A model generated the notes under the pieces. It made no database searches. It worked only from the letters and a program-made list of their open reading frames with translations, and had not been told where the DNA came from. 64,000 nt of DNA from Lysinibacillus pakistanensis. GTDB taxonomy: Bacteria > Bacillota > Bacilli > Bacillales_A > Planococcaceae. The stretch is taken from positions 3,346,501 to 3,410,500 of the forward strand of contig NZ_CP126101.1 of NCBI RefSeq assembly GCF_030123245.1. The letters run 5' to 3'. Positions 8,569 to 15,421 of the stretch are shown here, in pieces. A program made the translations under genes and the position numbers. How positions within the stretch are numbered: the first letter of the stretch is position 1; every line of letters begins with the position of its first letter.

Positions 8569-9219
8569 TTATGAAGTTAGTTTAGGTTTGTATTGATTAA
8601 ACGCAATTGTTTGTACAATCATCCAAATAGAGGACACGGTCCAATAGAATGGGATGGCTGACGGCATGAATAGAGATGAGAATACTATCATAACAGGCAT
8701 GATCCCTATCATCATTTTCATTTGTGGATTACTATTTTCTGCTAGCTTAAATGATAAATACATTTGAATCATCATCGCTAAACCTGCAACAGCCGCCATA
8801 AAAATATCTGCAGAACCAAGATTAAACCATAGTAAGCTCTCATGCATAATAGCATTGTTTTTAGAAATGGTTAAATACAAGCCAGTTAAAATCGGAAATT
8901 GTATAAGCGCTGTTAGACATCCCGTTTTCATTCCTGAAAAGTTTTCCATCATTAATCGAGACATTTGCAATTGATACTCTTTACGTTCTTCATCTGTTTT
9001 AGCTTGGCTTAACTTTGTTTGTAGCGCTAATAATTGCTCCTTATTCCCTTGGGTAGTTTGTGTAACCACCTGTTGAGATTTAAAAGACTTGAAATTTGGA
9101 TACAGTAAAATTAAACGTGTTAGCACCGTCAGAAGTACGATTGCAAAAACATAGCTCCCTGTAAAATGAAAAAAAGCCTCTAACAAAATTGTCAATGGTT
9201 GTGTTAATAATTCAAGCAT
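8569..9219 (-). CDS. yidC: Short YidC/Oxa1-type membrane protein insertase
   Basis: Inserts membrane proteins, alone or with SecYEG. 216 residues cover only the conserved Oxa1 core of about five membrane helices: YVFAIVLLTVLTRLILL with the groove arginine at ~35, a cytoplasmic charged hairpin (LSQAKTDEERKEYQ, ~90-105), TALIQFPILTGLYLTI, the LAMMIQMYLSFKL and PVMIVFSSLFMPSAIPFYWTVSSI helices. It is shorter than SpoIIIJ/YidC2 (~260-275) and has no N-terminal lipobox. The start cannot move far upstream, because a hairpin and the preceding small ORF abut it. GGGGAG 10 bp before ATG 9219 lies inside that hairpin, suggesting translational control. Confidence 0.92.
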   Translation of the reverse strand: MLELLTQPLTILLEAFFHFTGSYVFAIVLLTVLTRLILLYPNFKSFKSQQVVTQTTQGNKEQLLALQTKLSQAKTDEERKEYQLQMSRLMMENFSGMKTGCLTALIQFPILTGLYLTISKNNAIMHESLLWFNLGSADIFMAAVAGLAMMIQMYLSFKLAENSNPQMKMMIGIMPVMIVFSSLFMPSAIPFYWTVSSIWMIVQTIAFNQYKPKLTS

Positions 9220-9229
9220 TAATGATTAT

Positions 9230-9261
9230 CTCCCCTTTTATAATTTTTCTTATAAAAGGGA
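9230..9261 (-). promoter_or_regulatory. Hairpin hiding the yidC Shine-Dalgarno
   Basis: On the minus-strand RNA, CCCTTTTATAA (9260-9250) pairs perfectly with TTATAAAAGGG (9243-9233) around a GAAAAA loop, plus one U-G pair. The 3' arm contains the yidC ribosome-binding site (GGGGAG, 9235-9230). The 5' arm is the last codons and stop of the upstream small ORF. There is no T-run after it, so it is not a terminator. A ribosome halted near codons 79-81 of that ORF would cover the outer GC pairs and free the site (inference). Confidence 0.8.
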
Positions 9262-9510
9262 TACTAATTCCTCATCATTATCTGATTTACTGTAAATTAC
9301 TTTTCTCAGCCATTTATTAAGTGTAATATGAGATAAATATATCTTTGTTTCAAAATTTACATTGTCTGTTAAATCAATTGTTACTTCAAAATTCGTATCA
9401 AAAACAGAAATTTTATCAAATATAGTATATATATATACTTTAATAAACGGACTATGTTGAATTAAATAATTAAAATCAGTAAGCAGCGATAAGAGTAAAA
9501 TTAATTCCAT
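9250..9510 (-). CDS. Candidate MifM-like arrest peptide upstream of yidC
   Basis: 86 codons from ATG 9510, with AGGTGAT 6 bp upstream and its own extended -10 promoter, ending 30 bp before yidC. The N-terminus MELILLLSLL is hydrophobic and could be a short membrane segment. The tail HITLNKWLRKVIYSKSDNDE continues E-L-V-S-L-L. The W-L-R-K-V (67-71) and N-D-E-E (78-81) spacing closely parallels the B. subtilis MifM arrest segment as I recall it (W73-I-R-K-V, then N-D-E-E-D at 85-89). MifM senses insertase activity and controls yidC2 by ribosome stalling. Overall sequence is otherwise divergent. Function inferred from tail, position and hairpin. Confidence 0.7.
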   Translation of the reverse strand: MELILLLSLLTDFNYLIQHSPFIKVYIYTIFDKISVFDTNFEVTIDLTDNVNFETKIYLSHITLNKWLRKVIYSKSDNDEELVSLL

Positions 9511-9527
9511 TTACATCACCTATTTTC

Positions 9528-9556
9528 ATTTTAGCACAAGTAGATGAAATTGTATA
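9528..9556 (-). promoter_or_regulatory. Promoter of the small ORF-yidC operon
   Basis: Minus strand: -35 TATACA (9551-9556), 17-bp spacer, -10 TAAAAT (9528-9533) with TG one base upstream (extended -10). It places the transcript start about 10 bp before the AGGTGAT ribosome site of the small ORF. Confidence 0.6.
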
Positions 9557-9570
9557 ATTTATCTATATTC

Positions 9571-9740
9571 AGCAGGATACTCCCAGCTCTATAGGTGGCG
9601 AGATGAATGTGGTTTTTTCCTATTCAGTGGGCGTACAAACGCCCGCTGAATCAAGATAAAGCCCCTGGCGGATGTCCCGGATTTTGAAGAGGAGCTTTTC
9701 GAGCGAGCTCGAACAAAATTCGGACGCATTGTTTATCTGT
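9571..9740 (+). repeat. Dispersed hairpin-rich intergenic repeat, copy A
   Basis: Two hairpin blocks are visible: CCAGCTCTATAGGTGG-type (9583-9599) followed by CGAGATGAATGTGG, and TTCAGTGGGCG/CGCCCGCTGAA (9623-9650). They are followed by GAAGAGGAGCTTTTCGAGCG (from 9686) and TTTATCTGTGCGAAAGC. The same blocks recur in reverse at 47461-47640 and in part at 17958-18051. The hairpin-plus-GATGAATGTG end recalls right ends (omega-RNA region) of IS200/IS605-type elements; no transposase or TnpB is present, so this is at most a relic. Confidence 0.7.
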
Positions 9741-10051
9741 GCGAAAGCAAGGCGGCAGCTACAAATATTTTCTGTAGCGAAAGCAAAGCGGCAGCTACAA
9801 ATGTTTTCTGTAGCGAAAGCAAAGCGGCAGCTACAAATGTTTTCTGTAGCGAAAGCAAAGCGGCAGCTACAAATGTTTTCTGTAGCGAAAGCAAAGCGGC
9901 AGCTACAAATGTTTTCTGTAGCGAAAGCAAAGCGGCAGCTACAAATGTTTTCTGTAGCGAAAGCAAAGCGGCAGCTACAAATGTTTTCTGTAGCGAAAGC
10001 AAAGCGGCAGCTACAAATGTTTTCTGTAGCGAAAGCAAAGCGGCAGCTACA
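9741..10051 (+). repeat. 36-bp tandem repeat array (8.6 copies)
   Basis: Unit GCGAAAGCAAAGCGGCAGCT followed by ACAAATGTTTTCTGTA, repeated head to tail from 9741. The first copy has two substitutions, copies 2-8 are identical, and the last stops after GCTACA at 10051. Each unit contains TGTAGC/GCTACA inverted arms and a GC-GAAA-GC mini-hairpin. As 36 is a multiple of three, both strands stay open (12-residue periods SVAKAKRQLQMF and its antisense), but no ribosome site precedes either frame. The unit core is shared with the repeats at 47365-47500. Confidence 0.9.
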
Positions 10052-10081
10052 ATACGCTGGGGCTTAATTGATCCACCATTT

Positions 10082-10729
10082 TTAAAATCCATTTAAAAAT
10101 GGGTTTGCTTCCATCTCTGCTCCAACCGTCGTGTAATTGCCATGGCCTGGATAAACAATCATATCCTCTGGTAACGTTAATAATTTATCATGGATGGATG
10201 CCAAAAGCACCTTAGTTGAACCACCAATTAGATCAGTTCTTCCCACACCTTGTTCAAATAGCGTATCTCCTACAATAGCAAAGCCATCATTTTCAAATAT
10301 ATACGAAATACTGCCAGGTGAATGTCCTGGTGTAAAAATTGCTTTGAAAGCGAAATTATTTATTTCAAATAGACGCTCTTCTTTAATTATATTTTCTTCA
10401 TCTGGTGCCGCCACAATATAATCTGGTAAAGCAGCATATTTGCTAGAGCCATTCTTTGATGGATCCCCTAACCAGCTAACTTCCTTTTCATGAATCCAAA
10501 CGGGAATATTAAAAGCTTCCCGGACAGCATCTACTGCACCAATATGATCAAAATGTGCATGTGTTAAAAAAATAGCCAATGGTGTTAAACCATTACTGCG
10601 TATGGCTTTAATTATTCGCTGTGCTTCCTCTCCAGGATCAAATATTAAGCATTCCTTCTCTTTATTCGATACGATATAACAATTCGTTTGGACGGGTCCA
10701 AGTGAATAACTTCGTACGTTCATCATTGT
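10082..10729 (-). CDS. yqgX: MBL-fold metallohydrolase (YqgX, glyoxalase II-like)
   Basis: About 215 residues. The metallo-beta-lactamase motif LTHAHFDHIGAV (H-x-H-x-D-H) is at ~57-68, further metal ligands are in FTPGHSPGS (~135) and GDTLFEQGVGRTDL (~157), and YPGHG is near the end. Two zinc or iron ions are expected. The short form lacks the C-terminal glutathione-binding domain of true glyoxalase II, so the substrate is probably another thioester or bacillithiol conjugate. GAGGTG sits 6 bp before the ATG at 10729; two flanking ATGs are possible. Same neighbourhood as B. subtilis yqgX. Confidence 0.9.
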   Translation of the reverse strand, partial: TMMNVRSYSLGPVQTNCYIVSNKEKECLIFDPGEEAQRIIKAIRSNGLTPLAIFLTHAHFDHIGAVDAVREAFNIPVWIHEKEVSWLGDPSKNGSSKYAALPDYIVAAPDEENIIKEERLFEINNFAFKAIFTPGHSPGSISYIFENDGFAIVGDTLFEQGVGRTDLIGGSTKVLLASIHDKLLTLPEDMIVYPGHGNYTTVGAEMEANPFLNGF

Positions 10730-10895
10730 CATCACCTCAACTTCCTATTATACAGCCTTTGCCACAATTTGACGATAAATGTTCATAGTTTAGGCTATTT
10801 TAGTTCTCGACAAAAACAGGTAGAACGTTTACAATTAAGGAGGAATATTGTTTACGACATTCATTTTCTGATGTCGAAAGGAGTGTCAATTTTTA

Positions 10896-11075
10896 ATGAA
10901 CTTATTAATGGTTATTTTTGGTCTAGTAGCTATTTTTGCTGTAATTGGTACATTCCAAGCAATTAAAGAAAAGAACCTTTTAAGTGTTGTTTTCAACTTA
11001 TTAAGTGCTGTAGTATTCGGTTGGTTCGTCATTATGACAATCGTTCATAGCGGTTACCCACCAAAATTACACTAA
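10896..11075 (+). CDS. yqgW: DUF2759 small membrane protein (YqgW-like)
   Basis: 59 residues from ATG 10896, preceded by GAAAGGAG. Sequence begins MNLLMVIFGLVAIFAVIGTF, has a short basic loop (QAIKEKN), then a second membrane helix (VFNLLSAVVFGWFVIMTIVH) and ends SGYPPKLH. The two-helix pattern and position beside yqgX and the ltaS-type gene match B. subtilis yqgW. Function unknown. A terminator follows. Confidence 0.82.
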   Translation: MNLLMVIFGLVAIFAVIGTFQAIKEKNLLSVVFNLLSAVVFGWFVIMTIVHSGYPPKLH

Positions 11076-11092
11076 AATCTAGACGGAAACAA

Positions 11093-11122
11093 GGGCAGTC
11101 TCACTACGAGGCTGCTCTTTTT
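11093..11122 (+). terminator. Intrinsic terminator after yqgW
   Basis: GGGCAGTCTC/GAGGCTGCTC stem (two G-T pairs) and a run of five T, 18 bp after the stop codon. Confidence 0.8.
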
Positions 11123-11158
11123 CTATGTATATCAGAATTGAGGGATACAATCTCTTTC

Positions 11159-11311
11159 AATCGAGCAGTTTTCGTAGCTACCTGAGCGTGCCCTCATACC
11201 GCCTGAGCGATTTTTCTCGCCACCTGAGCGTTTCTACCCTTCCCCCGAGCAGTTACTATCGCCACCCGTCTGGAGCAGTTTTTCCGCTATCTGAGAGAAA
11301 TTTCTGCTCTA
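11159..11311 (+). repeat. Degenerate 21-bp tandem repeat
   Basis: About seven imperfect units, each starting GAGCGT or GAGCAG and ending near CGCYACCT, spaced 21 bp apart in most of the run (translated period of seven residues). It lies between two convergent terminators (yqgW and the LTA synthase gene), where no gene is expected. Marked C/T strand bias. Origin unknown. Confidence 0.7.
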
Positions 11312-11344
11312 CACGAACAACAATCTTTCCCACAAGTTAACTTA

Positions 11345-11381
11345 AACAAAAAAAGAGATCTCCATAAATAGAGATCTCTCT
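11345..11381 (-). terminator. Intrinsic terminator after the LTA synthase gene
   Basis: Minus strand AGAGATCTC/GAGATCTCT stem with a loop of about nine bases, followed by seven T. It sits just after the stop at 11387. Confidence 0.88.
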
Positions 11382-11386
11382 TTAAG

Positions 11387-13282
11387 TTATTTCACAGCTT
11401 CTTGTTTCAAATTACCAGTCTTTTCATCATAGAATCGAAGCAAATCCCCGTTAATGATAGCATCGGAATTTTCTAATTCCATTGTAGCACGATCAGCGTA
11501 TGGCTGACATGGCTCGCTATCAATCTCTTCACCAGTAGCTTTGTCATAGCAAGCTTCTCCAGCATAAACATATTTATCTGTTATAAATCGACCATCGCGG
11601 AATATAACAAAGTCTTCATGCTCTGGTGAGAATAGATCTGCGCCCATTTGCATATCTTTTGATGTTTCAACGCCAAGAAGGTGTAAGATTGTTGGACGTA
11701 AATCCATTTGTCCAGCTACCTCAGTCATTTCTTTACCATCCCCAGCTCCAGGGATATGGATGAATAAAGGTACTTCTTGTAGTATTGCATTATCAAATGG
11801 TGTGATGCTTTCTTTTCCTAAATACTGGGCCATCGCCTTGTTATGGTTTTCTGAAATACCGTAATGGTCACCATACATCACGATAATAGAGTTATCATAT
11901 ACACCTTGATCTTTTAAACTTTGGAAGAAGTCTTTCAGTGCTTCATCCATATAACGAACTGTTTGGAAGTAGCGATTTAATGTACCTGAATTTGAAGTAT
12001 ATTCAGGTATCATGATATCATCTGGATCCAATGTGAACGGATAATGGTTCGTTAATGTAATTAGTCGAGAATAGAATGGCTGTGGCATATCTTTCATTAA
12101 TGCTGCAGATTGCTCTACGAATGGGATATCTTTCATTCCCCAGTTAACAGCTTCCCCTTCGCCAATAGTATATGATTCTATATCATAGAATTTATCGATA
12201 TTTAAAGATTGATACATGATATCACGGTTCCAGAATGATTTATTATTTGGATGCATGACATTTGTAAAGTAGCCGTTTTCTCCAAGACGATCTGCCATTG
12301 AGTTGTACGTATTTCCACCATGTGTGAAGAATACAGCACCACGACCTAGGCCGAACAATGAGTTTTCTAAGATAAACTCTGAGTCAGACGTTTTACCTAA
12401 GCCTGTTTGGTGATAGAAATTACTGAAATAAAAAGTATCTTTATCTTTTGTTAAAGAATTTAAGAACGGTGTAATTTCATGACCATCCATCTGATTATTA
12501 ATGACGAAGTTTTGTAAAGATTCCATTGACACAACAATTAAGTTACGCCCTTTGTATTTACCAAACATTTCAGGGTTTATGGCTGCCTGGTTAGAGCGAA
12601 TATAGTTATTCACTTCTACTAGTTCACTACCATCCGCTAATGCACGTTGAGCAGATGATTTTGATTGAATATAAATATCATATAAGTGATAGTTGTACGT
12701 ACCAATGTTTTTCACAAGTAACTCGCGGTCAAAGCTACGTGTTAACAGTTGTGGGCGCTCTGTTTCTGCTAGTCCTAAGTTTAAGAAAGACATAGCAATC
12801 GCTAAAACGAAGAACGCACGACGGAATTCCACGTTAACTTTTACTGCTTCTTTCATTCTAGGTAGATATTTATTAGCTAAAATTAGAATAAGTACATCAA
12901 CAAAATACAACAGATCCCATGGGTTTACAATTGCTGCTACAGAAGTTCCTAAATCACTGAAATTATTTGTCTGGAATAATACCGGTAATGTAATAAAGTC
13001 ATTGTAGAAACGATAGAATGCCACATTTCCATATAAGACAATTGATAAAAGAACACTGACAGTAATAATATATCGGTTTTTAGCCTTTGTTGATTTAAAG
13101 AATAATGCTAATCCATAAGCAAAGAGTAAGAAACTTAATGGATTAATAAACAAGATAAATTGTTGCATCGCATTTTCAATTTTCATCTCAAAACTTGTGT
13201 GATAAACAATGACCGTTTTTATCCAAGTTGCTACAATTGCTAGTATCATAAATGAATGTTTAGGCCACTTAATTGATTTCAT
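11387..13282 (-). CDS. yqgS: Lipoteichoic acid synthase family protein (YqgS/LtaS type)
   Basis: Transfers glycerol phosphate from phosphatidylglycerol onto a growing lipoteichoic acid chain or its primer, outside the cell. About 631 residues from ATG 13282 (GGGAGG 9 bp upstream; ATGs further upstream overlap that site). Five N-terminal membrane helices are followed by an extracellular sulfatase-like domain: metal Glu in VSMESLQN, catalytic Thr in GLGKTSDSEF, LTNHYPF, and YGDHYG with Asp-His metal ligands. Two cysteines in the tail (GEACYDK, SEPCQPY) could form a disulphide. B. subtilis yqgS occupies the same locus. Confidence 0.93.
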   Translation of the reverse strand: MKSIKWPKHSFMILAIVATWIKTVIVYHTSFEMKIENAMQQFILFINPLSFLLFAYGLALFFKSTKAKNRYIITVSVLLSIVLYGNVAFYRFYNDFITLPVLFQTNNFSDLGTSVAAIVNPWDLLYFVDVLILILANKYLPRMKEAVKVNVEFRRAFFVLAIAMSFLNLGLAETERPQLLTRSFDRELLVKNIGTYNYHLYDIYIQSKSSAQRALADGSELVEVNNYIRSNQAAINPEMFGKYKGRNLIVVSMESLQNFVINNQMDGHEITPFLNSLTKDKDTFYFSNFYHQTGLGKTSDSEFILENSLFGLGRGAVFFTHGGNTYNSMADRLGENGYFTNVMHPNNKSFWNRDIMYQSLNIDKFYDIESYTIGEGEAVNWGMKDIPFVEQSAALMKDMPQPFYSRLITLTNHYPFTLDPDDIMIPEYTSNSGTLNRYFQTVRYMDEALKDFFQSLKDQGVYDNSIIVMYGDHYGISENHNKAMAQYLGKESITPFDNAILQEVPLFIHIPGAGDGKEMTEVAGQMDLRPTILHLLGVETSKDMQMGADLFSPEHEDFVIFRDGRFITDKYVYAGEACYDKATGEEIDSEPCQPYADRATMELENSDAIINGDLLRFYDEKTGNLKQEAVK

Positions 13283-13473
13283 TCCTAACATCCTCCCTAC
13301 TTTCTTACCCAAAAAAATAATAATTTTTAACATTTGTTACTGAAACAAAATATATCTTAATCTTTTTTTTACAGATAATCAACAGATATATTTTTTTAAA
13401 AACTTTTATCCTTACTCCTATGCGCTGGATACTTATATATACGTTTTGCATTGTAAAAAGTTTCATAAAATCA

Positions 13474-13501
13474 TAAAAACAGTGGAAAGCCACTGTTTCT
13501 T
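13474..13501 (-). terminator. Intrinsic terminator after yqgQ
   Basis: Minus strand AAACAGTGG/CCACTGTTT with a four-base loop and a T-run; it ends the yqgN-yqgQ transcript. The 13283-13558 gap otherwise holds only AT-rich sequence. Confidence 0.82.
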
Positions 13502-13558
13502 TGAATATTACAAACATGTTACACTATTTTTACAATACCCATATTCGTAATCTTTCAA

Positions 13559-13771
13559 TCAAGATTGATTATTTTCTTTCATACGAAGTTTTGTAGTTTC
13601 TTGTCGAATTAGTAACAATGCCATTTGGTAATCTTTACTATCTAGCACATTTGCTTTATACAACTCACGAATTTCATCCTCCATTAGCATCAAATCTCCA
13701 ATAGGATCACGTGTGTAAATATAAGTGCCGTATGTTTTCAATAATTCATAAATATCTAACATTTTATCCAT
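13559..13771 (-). CDS. yqgQ: DUF910 small helical protein (YqgQ)
   Basis: 70 residues, MDKMLDIYELLKTYGTYIYT..., all-helical and charged, with GDLMLMEDEIRELYKANVLD typical of the YqgQ/DUF910 family, a three-helix bundle proposed to bind nucleic acid. ATG 13771 has GAGGAG 8 bp upstream inside the end of yqgN, whose stop codon is 1 bp away, so translation is probably coupled. Biological role unknown. Confidence 0.88.
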   Translation of the reverse strand: MDKMLDIYELLKTYGTYIYTRDPIGDLMLMEDEIRELYKANVLDSKDYQMALLLIRQETTKLRMKENNQS

Positions 13772-13772
13772 T

Positions 13773-14357
13773 TTAATTCGCTCCTCGTTGTGCAACACAA
13801 TCTATACGTATTGTGGGCGTCACAATGATATCAACTGGGCAATCATGTGCTTCTGTAGGAACACGATCAACTAGCTGTTCATCAAATAGCAATGACATGA
13901 GCTTACCCTTTTTATAGTTTAATACATAGCGGTCATAATAACCACCGCCGTAGCCTATTCGATAGCCATATTGGTCAAAAGCAACACCTGGAACAAGTAG
14001 GACATTCATCTCATTTGCGTCAACAAACTCACATTTTTCTGGAATTGGCTCACGTAAATGCATATATACAGTTTCAAGCTGTTCAAAAGAATTAATAACG
14101 TAAAATGTCATTTCTCTTGTTTTTGGGTTACATTTTGGAACAGCAACTTTTTTACCAAGCTTCCATAATTCGTCTATCAGATCAATTGTGTCGACTTCTG
14201 GTTTATTGGAAATGGTAATACCAATCGTTTTTGCTTCTATTATATATGGTTCCTGTAGCACTTTTTTTACTATAGCTAAAGACTGCTCAAGATAAGCTTC
14301 CTCACTCATAGTTGCAAGCGCTTCCTTTACCCTGTTTCGCAATGTTGATTTATCCAT
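13773..14357 (-). CDS. yqgN: 5-formyltetrahydrofolate cyclo-ligase
   Basis: ATP-dependent conversion of 5-formyl-THF to 5,10-methenyl-THF. 194 residues: basic N-terminal DKSTLRNRVKEAL, VAVPKC (~71), MNVLLVPGVAFDQYGYRIGYGGGYYDRYV (~120-147, ATP/folate site) and SLLFDEQLVDRVPTEAHD near the end. ATG 14357 has AGGAGGT upstream. Folate one-carbon chemistry links it loosely to gcvT at the window start, but it is a separate operon with yqgQ. Confidence 0.94.
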   Translation of the reverse strand: MDKSTLRNRVKEALATMSEEAYLEQSLAIVKKVLQEPYIIEAKTIGITISNKPEVDTIDLIDELWKLGKKVAVPKCNPKTREMTFYVINSFEQLETVYMHLREPIPEKCEFVDANEMNVLLVPGVAFDQYGYRIGYGGGYYDRYVLNYKKGKLMSLLFDEQLVDRVPTEAHDCPVDIIVTPTIRIDCVAQRGAN

Positions 14358-14382
14358 GCCAAGCTACCTCCTAGTAAAATGT

Positions 14383-14408
14383 AGAAAGCCAAAACCACTT
14401 GTGGTTTT
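14383..14408 (-). terminator. Intrinsic terminator after rpmG
   Basis: Minus strand GCCAAAACCAC/GTGGTTTTGGC stem with almost no loop, followed by a weak T-rich tail. Confidence 0.75.
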
Positions 14409-14422
14409 GGCTTAATGAGCGA

Positions 14423-14572
14423 TTACTTAGTTTCACGGTGAAGAGTGTATTTCTTCTCGCGAGAGCAATATTTTTTAAGTTCAAGACGCTCTGGATTGTT
14501 ACGCTTGTTCTTTTTAGAAATGTAGTTACGTTCGCCGCAATCTGTGCAAGCTAAAGTAATGTTTACGCGCAT
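14423..14572 (-). CDS. rpmG: 50S ribosomal protein L33
   Basis: 49 residues: [20 protein letters not shown], then [15 protein letters not shown] and the conserved tail [10 protein letters not shown]. Three cysteines remain (C9, C12, C36); the fourth zinc-ribbon position reads Glu (YCSREKK), so the zinc site is incomplete. GGAGGG precedes two adjacent ATGs; the second (14572) gives the family N-terminus. Same place as B. subtilis rpmGA. Confidence 0.93.
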   Translation of the reverse strand: MRVNITLACTDCGERNYISKKNKRNNPERLELKKYCSREKKYTLHRETK

Positions 14573-14974
14573 CATTAACCCTCCCACTCTATATCAAGAA
14601 TTTAAATTTGAGCATGATTTATACGACTAACCCATTATAACACAAACTGAAAAAAAATCTACCTTCATTTCATATTAAGTTTGCATATGGTAAAATACCT
14701 TATAAAGTGAAACTTCAATCGGTGGGTTTTTCCTCATCCTACCTGATTGCTGTAGAGGAACACAAGCTAAGACTCCTCATCCTGCGGAAATGCTTGTGTG
14801 ACCAACATCTTGTTGGCCTCAATCGGGATTTATGGTCAGTAATCTCTCACTTATATTTTTTGTTTCACTTAAATCTTGGAGTGGGAATCTTGTATCTGAC
14901 ACTTCGCTTTCAGTACAGATAACTGACTGCCTGTTTATGCAGGATAATTACATACTTTTAATGGGGTGAAACTA
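14573..14974 (+). other. Intergenic region with structured, repeat-like sequence
   Basis: 400 bp without a credible gene. It holds hairpins CACAAGC/GCTTGTG (14761-14798) and CCAACA/TGTTGG (14802-14816), enclosed by related stretches TTCAATCGGTGGG (14715) and CTCAATCGGGA (14818). The block CTAAGACTCCTCATCCTGCGG resembles dispersed repeats of Bacillales intergenic DNA. It might be a transposon relic or a structured RNA; no known RNA family was recognised. Confidence 0.5.
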
Positions 14975-15418
14975 GTGGATTTATCCATCATACTTATGAG
15001 CGTAGGTATTGTTCTTATCATTGTATCGTTCTTTTTCAAAAATAGTGCAAAAAAAGTCGAACAGGATGTGGAAGAATTATCGATTTCAATTTTCCAGGAA
15101 ACCAATAATTTGAAGCGACGACTTAAAATTGTCGAAGAGGAGCTACTGCTTGAGCCTGAGTTTCAGGTTAAAACACCGTCAGCAATAAATAACTCAGTAT
15201 CCAATCAAAAGGTTCAACAGGTCATGCAAGCTGTGCAACAAGCAGCTCAAGTATCCAAAAACGGACAAGTAGCTGCCAAAACAAAACCCATTCATCAAAT
15301 TATTGTAAGTCAGGTGCTTGAACTTAATAAGCAAGGAATGTCCGTAGCAGATATAAGTATTCGCTCTAATTTAACTGAGGAACAAGTCCGACAAGTGATT
15401 GCAAACGGAGGTCGTTAA
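14975..15418 (+). CDS. Membrane-anchored protein with C-terminal HTH-like segment
   Basis: 147 residues from GTG 14975 (GGGGTG 6 bp upstream). One N-terminal membrane helix (DLSIILMSVGIVLIIVSFFF), then a charged coiled-coil-prone region (KKVEQDVEELSIS...LKRRLKIVEEELLLE), a Gln/Ala linker with VQQVMQAVQQAAQ, and a C-terminal helix-turn-helix-like stretch (LNKQGMSVADISIRSNLTEE). The overall layout (anchor, coil, short HTH) resembles SwrB-like Bacillus proteins; this is an analogy. Followed after 3 bp by a second membrane-anchored gene. Confidence 0.65.
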   Translation: MDLSIILMSVGIVLIIVSFFFKNSAKKVEQDVEELSISIFQETNNLKRRLKIVEEELLLEPEFQVKTPSAINNSVSNQKVQQVMQAVQQAAQVSKNGQVAAKTKPIHQIIVSQVLELNKQGMSVADISIRSNLTEEQVRQVIANGGR

Positions 15419-15421
15419 TTG

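Noticed and set aside
9741..10051. CRISPR array
   Set aside because: The 36-bp length is CRISPR-like, but units are head to tail with no spacers and no cas genes are present.
9672..10092. Repeat-protein genes on either strand across the tandem array
   Set aside because: Both frames are open only because 36 is a multiple of three. Neither has a ribosome site or a plausible N-terminus.
11125..11340. 71-residue plus-strand ORF
   Set aside because: It translates the degenerate 21-bp repeat and begins within the yqgW terminator T-run.
13305..13517. 70-residue minus-strand ORF between yqgS and yqgQ
   Set aside because: Composition is AT-driven (Lys/Ile/Tyr/Phe) and it runs over a clear terminator hairpin.
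14707..14922. 71-residue plus-strand ORF
   Set aside because: No ribosome site; it overlaps hairpin and repeat sequence and has no protein-like composition.
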